DNA of 64,000 bases. It comes from Lentimonas sp. CC4. Its GTDB lineage: Bacteria; Verrucomicrobiota; Verrucomicrobiia; Opitutales; Coraliomargaritaceae. Below are positions 1 to 7,977 of the stretch, in pieces; position 1 is the stretch's first letter, and every line of letters starts with the position of its first letter. The position numbers and the translations under genes are program-made. The stretch is from positions 3,868,001 to 3,932,000 of the forward strand of contig NZ_CACVBO010000001.1 in NCBI RefSeq assembly GCF_902728235.1, read 5' to 3'. A model generated the notes under the pieces. That model saw nothing but the letters and a program-made list of their open reading frames with translations. It made no database searches and was not told the DNA's origin.

Positions 1-1
1 C

Positions 2-280
2 TCCATCTATTACAAAGTCTTCGCAGCTGGCGCCCTGCTCTTAATTGGCATCTCACTCGATATTCTGAAAAACAGCTTCAACAACTACCGACGACGTAAG
101 CAGCTGCGTCCCTTGCAGATCGAGCCTGAACTCCCACTGCAATACGACCTCAATGCAACGCAAAAGCTCTGGAATCCCTTTAAATTCTTCAAATCACGCC
201 TCGGTAAATCCACCACAAAAACTCAGATCGAGCTAAGCAATGGTCACTTAATCAATCTGCGCGCAGACTCACACAAGTAA
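2..280 (+). CDS. C-terminal end of an unrecognised membrane protein (5' truncated)
   Basis: An open frame runs from the window edge to a TAA at 278-280 and encodes 92 residues. The first part is a hydrophobic segment (about residues 5-20) followed by a basic stretch (RRRKQLR), which looks like a last membrane helix and a positive-inside cytoplasmic tail of about 60 residues. The position of the helix would suit a permease or other multi-pass protein, but no family motif is visible and the start is outside the window. The next gene is on the opposite strand, so this gene ends its transcription unit here. Confidence 0.55.
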   Translation, partial: SIYYKVFAAGALLLIGISLDILKNSFNNYRRRKQLRPLQIEPELPLQYDLNATQKLWNPFKFFKSRLGKSTTKTQIELSNGHLINLRADSHK

Positions 281-347
281 CGGAAGCGGCACGGTTGACG
301 ACCGCGGAACAGAAGCCTTGATAGCAAGGATCCTAGCGAGCGTCAGC

Positions 348-812
348 CTACAACTCCTCGGCACGTTGCCCAACCTTACGAATTAGGTTAGCAAACTGCG
401 TGCGCTCATCTTCGTTCAGCACATCGAACAACACATTAAGGTCTTTCGCGTGGGCCTCAAAACTGGGCTCGATCAATTCAAGGCCTAAGTCGGTCAAATG
501 CACCAGCACCACACGCGCATCTTCGATACTGCGCTCCCTTCGCACCAGACCGCGCTTCTCCAAGCGCTGCACCGCGGTGGTAATCGACCCACTGGTCAAT
601 AAGATCTTCTCCCCGATGACATTGACTGGTTGAGCACCTAAATGGAGCAGCAGTTCCAACACGGCGAAATCACTCAACGAACTCAAACCAGCCGCATTAA
701 TACTTTTCTGGCTATACGCGTTCACCGCGTGCGATGCCTTCCAAAGCAAGAGAAACAGGTGGGGTCCGGAATTCTGGTAGATCTTGGCCATGCGAGAGAC
801 AACCTCCGACAT
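348..812 (-). CDS. MarR family transcriptional regulator
   Basis: Encodes about 154 residues, the usual MarR length. The central part has the winged-helix layout of the family: a helix with LSDFAVLELLLHLG, a recognition helix region with SGSITTAVQRLEKRGLV, and the wing RRERSIEDARVVLVHLTDLG. MarR proteins bind palindromic operators as dimers and usually respond to small ligands. The ATG at 812 is chosen; an adjacent GTG at 815 is possible. The gene lies 62 bases downstream of tonB on the same strand, so it could be the last gene of the exbB-exbD-tonB operon. A perfect 12-bp palindrome overlaps its start region. The ligand and target are unknown. Confidence 0.9.
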   Translation of the reverse strand: MSEVVSRMAKIYQNSGPHLFLLLWKASHAVNAYSQKSINAAGLSSLSDFAVLELLLHLGAQPVNVIGEKILLTSGSITTAVQRLEKRGLVRRERSIEDARVVLVHLTDLGLELIEPSFEAHAKDLNVLFDVLNEDERTQFANLIRKVGQRAEEL

Positions 813-814
813 CA

Positions 815-826
815 CTTGACGTCAAG
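815..826. promoter_or_regulatory. Perfect 12-bp palindrome before the marR start
   Basis: CTTGACGTCAAG reads the same on both strands. It sits immediately upstream of the MarR start codon, in the tonB-marR gap. A palindrome at the start of a MarR gene is the classic position for an autoregulatory operator. Binding is inferred, not shown. Confidence 0.4.
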
Positions 827-874
827 AACACTTCACTTCGCCTGAAGCTACCTCACTCGCCACGACCTCAGAAC

Positions 875-1666
875 TTAATCCACCATTCTGAAGGTCATCG
901 TAAAACTATTGCCCTTCCCTGTTGGCGTCACGCCACCAGAACCCACGCGACTAAATGCCGCCTTCACGGACGCGTCGAAAGACACATTGCCCGATGCTGG
1001 ACGTAAGCGGATATTTGTAATACGACCGGAACTGATTACATCAAACTCCACCGTGACCGTCAGTCCGACGCCCGCAAGATTCGCGGGCTTTATCCATGCG
1101 GCATTAAGGCGACGATTTAATTGATCGCCGTAGCGTTGCCAAGCAGTGCGCTCAGCTGCAGTCACACTTCCGGAATTGTGCACCTGGGTCGGCAAATTGT
1201 TCTCCAATTGCTTCGCAATATCCCTAGTATTAATGGTAGGCGCTTTATACGTCGGCTTAGGCGGCGTAGGCTGACGCGGCTTCGGCGTTTTCAGCGGATT
1301 CTTGTTCCTAAATTCATCCAGCGACATCAATGGCTCTGCCTTTGCCAGCTCAGGCTTCGGCGGCTTCGGTTTCACCGGCGTCGGCGCAGGACGTGGCTGC
1401 ACTGGAGCAGGCTCAGGCATCACCGGTTCCGGAATGTCCAGCGGTTCCAGATCAGGGATCTCCAAATCCAGCGGCGTTTCCATCGGCACAGTATCATTCG
1501 GCGGCGTTGAAGGCGATTGCGGGCTCGGCTCGCTGATCATCTCGAAGACATGCGGCTTATCCTTAGGCAAAAAGGCTTCGACGATGGTGGTCAAAAACAA
1601 GCAGACCAGCAGGGCGACATGTAAAATGCCCGATGCCCACAGTGACTGATTTTTACTTATCTTCAT
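875..1666 (-). CDS. TonB/TolA family energy transducer
   Basis: Encodes 263 residues. Residues 10-30 form a single N-terminal membrane anchor. Residues 45-140 are a Pro/Lys/Glu-rich rod that would span the periplasm, with repeated PxP and PKP units. The C-terminal 90 residues match the TonB C-terminal fold (VEFDVISSGRITNIRLRPASG...FDASVKAAF). The protein would pass energy from an ExbB/ExbD motor to outer-membrane receptors, or act like TolA in envelope constriction. It begins 6 bases after exbD in an ExbB-ExbD-TonB operon. No TolB or Pal gene is adjacent, so TonB-like and TolA-like roles cannot be separated. Confidence 0.88.
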   Translation of the reverse strand: MKISKNQSLWASGILHVALLVCLFLTTIVEAFLPKDKPHVFEMISEPSPQSPSTPPNDTVPMETPLDLEIPDLEPLDIPEPVMPEPAPVQPRPAPTPVKPKPPKPELAKAEPLMSLDEFRNKNPLKTPKPRQPTPPKPTYKAPTINTRDIAKQLENNLPTQVHNSGSVTAAERTAWQRYGDQLNRRLNAAWIKPANLAGVGLTVTVEFDVISSGRITNIRLRPASGNVSFDASVKAAFSRVGSGGVTPTGKGNSFTMTFRMVD

Positions 1667-1672
1667 GTCGCG

Positions 1673-2086
1673 CTATTTAACCTTCGTATCTAGACTAATC
1701 TTTGAGAGCTTCCGCTGCTTGATCATATCAATCACGGTAATGACCTTTTGATACGGCAGGTTCGCATCGGCACGAATACTCAAGACAGGCGGCGCGGGAT
1801 CCATTGCCATGGTATCAAGTAAGTCGCCTAGTTCCTGCAACGACACTTTATCTTCGCCCCAATAATAGTCGCCGGCTTTATCGACCGAAACCGCCTGAAA
1901 CTCCTCACGATCGTCGGGTTGCGATTTCGAAGCCTCGACGGGAAGATTCACATCGATGGTCTGCTCCAGCAGCGGAGTCGTGACCATGAAAATAATGAGC
2001 AATGCGAACGCGAGGTCGATCAACGGTGTTACGTTGATCTCCGTCAGGGCAGACATGCGATCTTTGCGATGGAAGTTACGAGCCAC
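1673..2086 (-). CDS. ExbD/TolR biopolymer transport protein
   Basis: Encodes 137 residues, typical of ExbD/TolR. One membrane helix (LIDLAFALLIIFMVTTPLL) carries the conserved Asp of the proton path, within the motif INVTPLIDLAFALL. The periplasmic part (residues 45-137) has the ExbD fold. It forms a proton-driven complex with the ExbB-like protein encoded upstream. The start is a GTG. In front of it lies a period-7 repeat rather than a Shine-Dalgarno sequence. Confidence 0.92.
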   Translation of the reverse strand: MARNFHRKDRMSALTEINVTPLIDLAFALLIIFMVTTPLLEQTIDVNLPVEASKSQPDDREEFQAVSVDKAGDYYWGEDKVSLQELGDLLDTMAMDPAPPVLSIRADANLPYQKVITVIDMIKQRKLSKISLDTKVK

Positions 2087-2093
2087 TATTGAA

Positions 2094-2130
2094 TCAATTA
2101 GGAATTAAAAATTACGAATTAGGAATTAGG
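2094..2130. repeat. Period-7 array (word CCTAATT on coding strand) before exbD
   Basis: Five consecutive 7-base units on the plus strand: TCAATTA, GGAATTA, AAAATTA, CGAATTA, GGAATTA. Read on the minus (coding) strand this is a CCTAATT array that ends 8 bases before the GTG of exbD. The same word recurs in front of rsmA at 35719-35753. Confidence 0.75.
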
Positions 2131-2143
2131 ATGAGCGCAGTGG

Positions 2144-2878
2144 CTACGCGTTCGTCGCAGCGGCTTGCGCTTCGAGTTCAATTCGGTCAGCCACGGTGCT
2201 GGCAAAATTCTCGAGCTCAACGACCGAGATCTTGGTATTTTGGAGCAAATAGTTGTAACCAAACACGGAAGGAATCGCAACGAGCAGACCAGCCACCGTG
2301 GTCAGCAACGCACCCGAGACACCAGGCGCAAGACTCTGCAAGCTCGCGGAACCCGCACCTGCCATACCACCAAAAGCATCCATCACCCCCCAGACGGTGC
2401 CGAGCAATCCGAGAAACGGCGCCCCCGTCACGATGGAGCCGAGTAACACCATCTTTGTTTCGTAACGAATAATTTGCTGAGCAAGCGCACGTTGAATGGC
2501 ATTCTCCACATGCCCCATACGAAGCGTGGCACGGTGTGTATCCGCATCAACGAGATTGCCACCATAGCGGAAGAACGCCGCCAAGGCATCGCGCACGATA
2601 TCGTAATATGGCCCAGTGCCCTTGCCGGGACGTTCTGGCGGCAAATCCAAAAGGTGCTCTTCTTTACCTAAGAGACGCTCGTAGCGCTTATTTTGAGAAC
2701 GCAAGCGAGAGAGATCCATATACTTACCAAACAGCACCGACCATGCGAGCACGCTACAAACGATCAGCACCATCACCACGATCTTACCGGCAAAATTCGA
2801 CTGCCCGAAATAGGTGAAAACATTAGGCCCGCCGGAGGCCTGAAAGAGAAGTGAATCAAATACGGTGGTTAAGCTCAT
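2144..2878 (-). CDS. MotA/TolQ/ExbB proton channel family protein
   Basis: Encodes 244 residues. There is one membrane helix near residues 30-50 and a pair near 140-210, with the family core motif LLGTVWGVMDAFGGM followed by the glycine-rich ALLTTVAGLLVAIPSVFGYN. This is the proton-channel subunit that works with the ExbD and TonB proteins encoded directly downstream. It is the first gene of the minus-strand operon; the next gene upstream is divergent, so the promoter must lie in 2879-3064. Confidence 0.92.
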   Translation of the reverse strand: MSLTTVFDSLLFQASGGPNVFTYFGQSNFAGKIVVMVLIVCSVLAWSVLFGKYMDLSRLRSQNKRYERLLGKEEHLLDLPPERPGKGTGPYYDIVRDALAAFFRYGGNLVDADTHRATLRMGHVENAIQRALAQQIIRYETKMVLLGSIVTGAPFLGLLGTVWGVMDAFGGMAGAGSASLQSLAPGVSGALLTTVAGLLVAIPSVFGYNYLLQNTKISVVELENFASTVADRIELEAQAAATNA

Positions 2879-2952
2879 TTTCTAGAAGTGCAAAAAGGGA
2901 TATCATGGATAGACTCTTATTAACAACAGGCGTTCAAATCCTCGCCAGCATA

Positions 2953-3003
2953 AAACCAAATTCGCGATAAAAACCTTTCATCAATTCATCTCGAATTTGG
3001 TTT
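2953..3003. promoter_or_regulatory. 12-bp perfect inverted repeat in a divergent intergenic region
   Basis: AAACCAAATTCG at 2953-2964 is repeated as its exact complement at 2992-3003, with a 27-base loop. It lies between the divergent exbB and PfkB-kinase genes, about 60 bases before the kinase start. It could be a hairpin in the kinase leader or a two-half-site operator. There is no T-run, so it is not a standard terminator. Confidence 0.4.
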
Positions 3004-3064
3004 GCCCGCAGCCAAAGAGCTACCTACACATTCAACACAAACCATTCAACTCCCTATAAGATAC

Positions 3065-4174
3065 ATGGAATACAAATCACAAACGCTTCAAGAACTCAAA
3101 GCAAATGCCCACACCGCTATCTCTAAAAAAGCGATCGTAGGCATCGACGGCTTCGTCGATAAGATCGTGCACCCCGTCGACAAACGCACGGGCCCAGGCG
3201 ACCAATTCACCCCGATTTCGACCATTGCCGAGTTCGGCTCACGTATCAGCTCCGCAGCAGGCAAGAGCGCCAACATCGAGCTCGCTCCGGTCGTCGAAAA
3301 GCTCGGCGGTAACGGCCCAATCATGGCCAACGCACAATGCGCACATGGCATCCAAGTCCGCTACCTTGGTGCGCTAGGCAAAGAGAACATTCACCCTGTA
3401 TTTACTGAATTCGCCGAGAAGACCAATGCCGTATCGATCACAGACCCCGGCATCACTCACGCAGCTGAATTCTCAGATGGCAAAATTATGCTCGGCTCAA
3501 TGGCCAGTCTCGACGAGATCAACTACGAGCAAATCGTCAACGCAATGGGCGCAGATGATCTGAGTCAAAGCTTCGGCGAGGCTGACCTCATCGCCATGGT
3601 AAACTGGACGATGATCCCCTACCTCTCCGAAGTCTTTAGTGACTTCTTAGAGAAACTGCTCCCCAATTTGCCAGAGAATCCAGAGCGCATCTTCTTCTTC
3701 GATCTCGCCGACCCTGAAAAACGCTCCAAAGAAGACCTCCTCGAAGTTTTGGACATTTTCGGCAAATTCGAAGCCTACGGTAAAGTCATCCTAGGGCTCA
3801 ATCTCCGCGAAGCGGAGCAAGTCGATGAGCTTCTAGGATTCGACGCCATTGAGAACACGCCAGAAAATCTTCAAGTCATGGCAGCGCGTATCCGCGAAGC
3901 ACTCAAGCTCGACACCTTAGTCATTCACCCGACACACGATGCCGCGTGCGCCACTCCAGAAGGCACTGCCTACGTAAAAGGTCCCTACTGTGAAAAGCCA
4001 AAAATCACTACTGGCGCTGGCGACCACTTTAACTCTGGGTTTGTCACTGCACGCCTGATTGGACTCTCGCCCGAGGCAGCACTCACTGTCGCAGTCGCGA
4101 CCTCCGGTTTCTACGTCCGCACCGCGGCCAGCCCGACACTCGATGAACTCACCGAGTTCATCGGCACTTGGTAA
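3065..4174 (+). CDS. PfkB family carbohydrate/nucleoside kinase
   Basis: Encodes 369 residues from the ATG at 3065. The frame is open upstream to a TTG at 3002, but the ATG gives the better N-terminus. The PfkB signature is near the C-terminus (KITTGAGDHFNSGFVTARL), with the catalytic Asp in GAGD. The N-terminal VGIDGFVDKIV and the LGGNGPIMANA segment fit the ribokinase fold's substrate side. The sugar substrate cannot be read from sequence, and the protein is longer than ribokinase (about 300 residues). It is followed after 4 bases by tmk, so the two are probably co-transcribed. Confidence 0.82.
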   Translation: MEYKSQTLQELKANAHTAISKKAIVGIDGFVDKIVHPVDKRTGPGDQFTPISTIAEFGSRISSAAGKSANIELAPVVEKLGGNGPIMANAQCAHGIQVRYLGALGKENIHPVFTEFAEKTNAVSITDPGITHAAEFSDGKIMLGSMASLDEINYEQIVNAMGADDLSQSFGEADLIAMVNWTMIPYLSEVFSDFLEKLLPNLPENPERIFFFDLADPEKRSKEDLLEVLDIFGKFEAYGKVILGLNLREAEQVDELLGFDAIENTPENLQVMAARIREALKLDTLVIHPTHDAACATPEGTAYVKGPYCEKPKITTGAGDHFNSGFVTARLIGLSPEAALTVAVATSGFYVRTAASPTLDELTEFIGTW

Positions 4175-4178
4175 ACAC

Positions 4179-4808
4179 ATGGCTGGACTTTTTGTCACAT
4201 TCGAGGGCACTGAGGGCTGCGGAAAATCAACGCAAATCAAAGCCCTCTCGGATCGTCTCCAACGCCAAGGCCAACGGGTATTGCAAACACGTGAGCCCGG
4301 CGGCACTCCGCTAGGTGAAGCCGTGCGCAACCTGCTGCAACACGACAAGGCCGGCGAAGGCATGTCCCCCGAAGCTGAACTGCTCCTCTTCACAGCGAGT
4401 CGCGCACAGCTGACACGTGAACGTATCCTGCCCGCCATCGCCCAAGGCGAGATCGTGCTCTGCGACCGGTTCATGGACTCCACCACGGTCTATCAAGGCG
4501 TCGCTCGACAGATCGATACCGAGGCCGTCGCCACCATCAACCGATTTGCCGTCGGCGAAGCGCGCCCAGATCTAACGATTCTGATCGACCTCTCCCCCGA
4601 GGTCGGCATGGCACGTGTGCGCACCCGCGGCGATGGCCAGCTGGACCGCATGGAACAAGAAGCCATCGAATTCTTCCAAGCCGTGCGCGCAGGCTATCTC
4701 AAACTCGCAGAGTCTGAACCTGAGCGCTTCATCGTGCTGGATGGCAATGACTCAGTCGAAGAGCTAGAGCAACAGATTTGGGCTGCAGTGCAGGCGCGGT
4801 TGGCGTAA
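4179..4808 (+). CDS. tmk: Thymidylate kinase
   Basis: Encodes 209 residues, the normal length. It converts dTMP to dTDP with ATP. The P-loop GTEGCGKST is at residues 10-18, the DRF motif is within CDRFMDST, TREPGGTPLGE is the conserved dTMP-binding segment, and the LID region follows at RTRGDGQLDR. The ATG at 4179 is 4 bases after the kinase stop. An earlier in-frame start at 4059 would overlap the kinase gene and add a non-homologous N-terminus, so it is rejected. Confidence 0.96.
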   Translation: MAGLFVTFEGTEGCGKSTQIKALSDRLQRQGQRVLQTREPGGTPLGEAVRNLLQHDKAGEGMSPEAELLLFTASRAQLTRERILPAIAQGEIVLCDRFMDSTTVYQGVARQIDTEAVATINRFAVGEARPDLTILIDLSPEVGMARVRTRGDGQLDRMEQEAIEFFQAVRAGYLKLAESEPERFIVLDGNDSVEELEQQIWAAVQARLA

Positions 4809-4814
4809 ACGCCA

Positions 4815-4992
4815 GAACGTCGAACTTCGAACGCTCAACTTTGAACGTCTAATAATAGAGAAGCGAAGTCTCCCCGTATGGGGCGTGCGTGTGCGAACCG
4901 CGAGAGGCCGAAGAGGCTTCAAGTTCCAATCGCGGGCAAAGCCCCGACTAACATTCAAAGTTCGACGTTGAGCGTTCGAAGTTCAACGTTCG
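4815..4992. repeat. Period-7 inverted repeat (family II), GAACGTC/GTTCGAA words
   Basis: The left arm 4815-4852 reads as heptamers GAACGTC, GAACTTC, GAACGCT, CAACTTT, GAACGTC. The right arm 4951-4992 is its imperfect reverse complement (ACATTCA, AAGTTCG, ACGTTGA, GCGTTCG, AAGTTCA, ACGTTCG). The roughly 98-base centre contains GTGCGAACCGCG, close to a sequence at 25618-25632. The element fills the gap between tmk and the RRM gene. Confidence 0.7.
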
Positions 4993-5005
4993 TGCCCAAA
5001 GGGCA

Positions 5006-5284
5006 CTAATCTTCTTCGCGCTTTGTGTCTGACTGCTCGCGCTCTTTAGCGACGTTCACCGTCAACTTACGACCAGCAAACTCCTGACCGTCCAACTGGC
5101 GAATCGCTTCGTCCGCGCCTTCAGAGTCTTCCATTGTCACAAAACCGAAACCACGAGGACGACCGCCCCCTGGGCGAGTTACGATGATCGCTTCTTCCAC
5201 GGCGCCGCAGTTTGAGAAGATCTCACGAAGATCATCACCGGTGGCATCGAAAGAAAGATTTCCTATATAAAGACGAACAGACAT
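5006..5284 (-). CDS. Small RRM-type RNA-binding protein
   Basis: Encodes 92 residues comprising a single RNA-recognition motif. RNP2 is LYIGNL (residues 5-10) and RNP1 is RGFGFVTM (near residue 45), both intact. A short acidic/basic tail (EREQSDTKREED) follows. Bacterial single-RRM proteins of this type (Rbp) are abundant in cyanobacteria and the PVC group and are often linked to cold or RNA metabolism, but the RNA target here is unknown. It stands alone. Confidence 0.9.
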   Translation of the reverse strand: MSVRLYIGNLSFDATGDDLREIFSNCGAVEEAIIVTRPGGGRPRGFGFVTMEDSEGADEAIRQLDGQEFAGRKLTVNVAKEREQSDTKREED

Positions 5285-5640
5285 GGTTATGTAAAATTAA
5301 ACGTTATAAGTTTCAGTTGTATATTGGGTTATCCCCGAATACCGATTGAAAAAGTGCTGAACTGGCGCAAGACACAACCATAATCCTTAAAAGAGTAGTT
5401 AGAAGTTAGAAGACAGGAGTTAGGAACTGAGTATCAATGCTTTCTGCGGTATTTATCGTTCGCCAAATTGGCCGAGACTATCGACACGCTAAGCGGTTCA
5501 CGACCAAAGACTAACTTCTAACTCCTCACGTCTAACTCCTGAATATAGAAAAATTTAAATCGATTCAGATTTGCTAAATCCAGCACCCAAGGATTCCGTC
5601 ACTATAAATTTCCACTTTTCCGTGTATTCCCTATTTTTCC
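5285..5640. other. Intergenic region with a family II hairpin and leader of the ABC gene
   Basis: No credible gene. It holds the upstream region of the RRM gene, the period-7 inverted repeat at 5398-5543, and a pyrimidine-rich leader ending at the GTG of the ABC transporter. No Shine-Dalgarno sequence is visible before that GTG. Confidence 0.6.
5398..5543. repeat. Period-7 inverted repeat (family II), GTTAGAA/CTAACTC words
   Basis: The left arm 5398-5431 has units GTTAGAA, GTTAGAA, GACAGGA, GTTAGGA. The right arm 5510-5543 has ACTAACT, TCTAACT, CCTCACG, TCTAACT, CCTGAAT, which pairs with the left arm in inverted orientation. The centre is about 78 bases and has no coding content. Confidence 0.7.
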
Positions 5641-7407
5641 GTGAGCACCACTAAGCCAAAAAAACAAAACACGATCCTTAGGGTCTCTGCCTATCTATTC
5701 CGCTACAAACGCCTATTCTGGCTCACGATCGGACTCGCAGCAGGCATGACCGTAATGGAAATTGCCGTGCCCTACGCGATCAAAGTCATCCTAGACGACA
5801 TCGCCACCACCGGCGCAATGTCCGGACTCCTGTGGGGCGTCGGCATCATCGCCTGCCTCTATATTGGCAGTGAAATCTTCAACAGCCTGCGCATTCGCGT
5901 CAACAATACCCTCGAGCAACAAGTGCTACTCGAGATGCGGCGCGATCTGCACACCAAGCTACTGCGCCTGCCTGTATCATTCTACGATCAGCGTAAAAGC
6001 GGAGAAATCTCTTCCCGTGTAATCGAAGACGTCGCCGCAGTCGAACGCGCACTCCTCGACGGCACCGAGCAAGGCACCGGCGCCATTCTACGAATCGTCG
6101 GCATCACCGCCGTGCTATTTGTGATGCAGCCTGCCCTCGCATGGTGCGTCTTCCTGCCCGTGCCACTCCTGCTGATCTGCGGCATTCTTTACTCCAAACG
6201 CTCCCGTCTCGTATGGAAAGGCGTGCGCGAAAGCTCAGCCGACTTAAATAGCCTCCTCGTCGAAGACATCCAAGGCAACCGCCTCATCCAGACCTTCGGC
6301 CTCCAAAAGCGCGAATCCGCCCGTTTCGAGCAACGCGCCGAAGACCTCAAGTCTAAGACGCTTAAGGCCATGTATCGCTGGTCGATTTACAACCCGGCCA
6401 CGACCCTCGCCACCAAACTCGGCTTCCTTAGCATTGTCGCCTTCGGTGGCTACCTCGTGCTGCAAGACACCAGCGGCTTCACCATGGGTAAACTACTCGC
6501 GTTCTTCCTCTACGCCAACATGCTCTACCAGCCGATCTCACAATTGCACGGACTGAACCACCTAATCGCCGCAGGCCGCGCCTCTGGGGAGCGCGTGTTC
6601 GAAGTGCTCGACGCTGCTGTCGATGTGGATGAACCGACCGAACCACACCCGCTACCAAATGCACCGATCGAAGTCGCTTTCGAAAATGTGCAATTCGAAT
6701 ACCCCGGACGCCCCGCAGTGCTCAGCGCCCTAAATCTCACACTCGAAGCGAACAAGGTCACCGCACTCGTCGGCCATACTGGAGCAGGTAAGTCCACTGT
6801 CGCCAACCTCGCGATGCGCACCTACGACGTCACTCAAGGCACCGTCAAACTCACAGGCGAAGACATCCGCAACATCTCACTCTCCGAGCTGCACGACAAA
6901 GTCGGCCATGTCGCTCAAGACCCCTTCCTCTTCGAAGGCACCGTGCGCGACAACCTCCTACTCGCCAAATCCGACGCCACCGAAGCACAGATCGCCCACG
7001 CACTGGAGCAAGCCTGCGCGCGCGAATTCGTCGACGCACTACCCGAAGGGCTCGACACCAATATCGGCGAGAAAGGCATCCGCCTGAGCCAGGGCGAGAA
7101 GCAACGCCTGACCATTGCACGCGTGCTACTCAAGAATCCACCCTTCGTCATTCTCGACGAAGCCACCGCCAGCGTCGACACCATCACCGAGCGAAAAATC
7201 CAGCTCGCACTCGACCATTTAGTAGAAGAACGCACCGTGCTCGTGATCGCGCACCGCCTGTCTACCGTGCGCCGTGCAGATAAAATTGTCGTCCTCGAGG
7301 CTGGCCAAATCATCGAATCCGGCTCTCACGAAGAACTGCTCGCTCAAGACGGCCACTATGCCAAACTATGGCACCACCAAAGCGACCTGATCCCGGAGCA
7401 CAGCTAA
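5641..7407 (+). CDS. ABC transporter, fused permease and ATPase (type I exporter)
   Basis: Encodes 588 residues. The N-terminal half has six membrane helices (about residues 20-310) and the C-terminal half an ATPase. Motifs are Walker A GHTGAGKST near residue 378, signature LSQGEKQR near 482, Walker B FVILDEATA near 502 and the H-loop AHRLSTV near 537. This is a half-transporter that works as a homodimer, like MsbA or multidrug exporters; the cargo cannot be read. It starts with GTG at 5641, the only start giving the complete first helix. No partner half-transporter is adjacent. Confidence 0.93.
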   Translation: MSTTKPKKQNTILRVSAYLFRYKRLFWLTIGLAAGMTVMEIAVPYAIKVILDDIATTGAMSGLLWGVGIIACLYIGSEIFNSLRIRVNNTLEQQVLLEMRRDLHTKLLRLPVSFYDQRKSGEISSRVIEDVAAVERALLDGTEQGTGAILRIVGITAVLFVMQPALAWCVFLPVPLLLICGILYSKRSRLVWKGVRESSADLNSLLVEDIQGNRLIQTFGLQKRESARFEQRAEDLKSKTLKAMYRWSIYNPATTLATKLGFLSIVAFGGYLVLQDTSGFTMGKLLAFFLYANMLYQPISQLHGLNHLIAAGRASGERVFEVLDAAVDVDEPTEPHPLPNAPIEVAFENVQFEYPGRPAVLSALNLTLEANKVTALVGHTGAGKSTVANLAMRTYDVTQGTVKLTGEDIRNISLSELHDKVGHVAQDPFLFEGTVRDNLLLAKSDATEAQIAHALEQACAREFVDALPEGLDTNIGEKGIRLSQGEKQRLTIARVLLKNPPFVILDEATASVDTITERKIQLALDHLVEERTVLVIAHRLSTVRRADKIVVLEAGQIIESGSHEELLAQDGHYAKLWHHQSDLIPEHS

Positions 7408-7447
7408 GTTTACCTAAAAATCGACAGCACTCGCATATTTTTACCCC

Positions 7448-7477
7448 TTGACGCTGTTTTTCCTCAACGACTATATT
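7448..7477 (+). promoter_or_regulatory. Candidate sigma70-type promoter for ptsH
   Basis: TTGACG (7448-7453) and TATATT (7472-7477) are separated by 18 bases, about 100 bases before the HPr start. This is the clearest -35/-10 pair seen near a gene start here. Confidence 0.45.
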
Positions 7478-7577
7478 TCGCACTCGACTAAAATTTTTGT
7501 CAGATCTTTTTTTAAACCAAAATTGGATTACAACTTGCTATATTGCCTGCTGACATCTTTTTTGCCGACATTCATCC

Positions 7578-7883
7578 ATGACCACACAAGAAACCAGCGA
7601 TTCCAACGAAACACTTAGCAAAGAACTAGTCGTTCAGAACAAGATGGGCATTCACGCCCGTCCTGCAGCGATGATCGTGCGCATTGCCAACACCTACTCC
7701 GGTGAGGTATGGGTCGATAAAGATGATGAACAAGTGAACGGAAAAAGCATCATGGGTCTCATGATGCTCGCAGCCGGCAAAGGTTCGAAACTGACAATAC
7801 GCACCGAAGGCCCCGTCGATACAGCAGAGAAAATGCTCCTCGACCTCGAAGACCTCTTTGCTCGACGCTTCGAAGAAGCATAG
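7578..7883 (+). CDS. ptsH: HPr family phosphocarrier protein
   Basis: Encodes 101 residues. The phosphoryl-accepting His26 is in GIHARPA and the regulatory serine is present as Ser57 in NGKSIMG, so this HPr could be a substrate of an HPr kinase. There is an N-terminal extension of about a dozen residues compared with E. coli HPr. No enzyme I, enzyme II or hprK gene is adjacent. In many Verrucomicrobiota, HPr is part of an incomplete, regulatory PTS; whether that holds here is inference. Confidence 0.92.
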   Translation: MTTQETSDSNETLSKELVVQNKMGIHARPAAMIVRIANTYSGEVWVDKDDEQVNGKSIMGLMMLAAGKGSKLTIRTEGPVDTAEKMLLDLEDLFARRFEEA

Positions 7884-7910
7884 ATTTTAAGCAGTTCAAC
7901 ACCGCAAATC

Positions 7911-7943
7911 TGCCCCACTCAATTCATTGACGGGGCTTTTTTG
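7911..7943 (+). terminator. Intrinsic terminator after ptsH
   Basis: A GC-rich stem (GCCCC...TCAAT paired with ATTGA..GGGGC) is followed by TTTTTT, 30 bases after the ptsH stop. Confidence 0.8.
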
Positions 7944-7977
7944 TGCCTGCTCCGCGGCTCTAGGCGCGACGCGTAAA

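Noticed and set aside
3917-4486. 189-residue minus-strand frame across the kinase and tmk genes
   Set aside because: It is antisense to two well-supported genes and has low-complexity composition.
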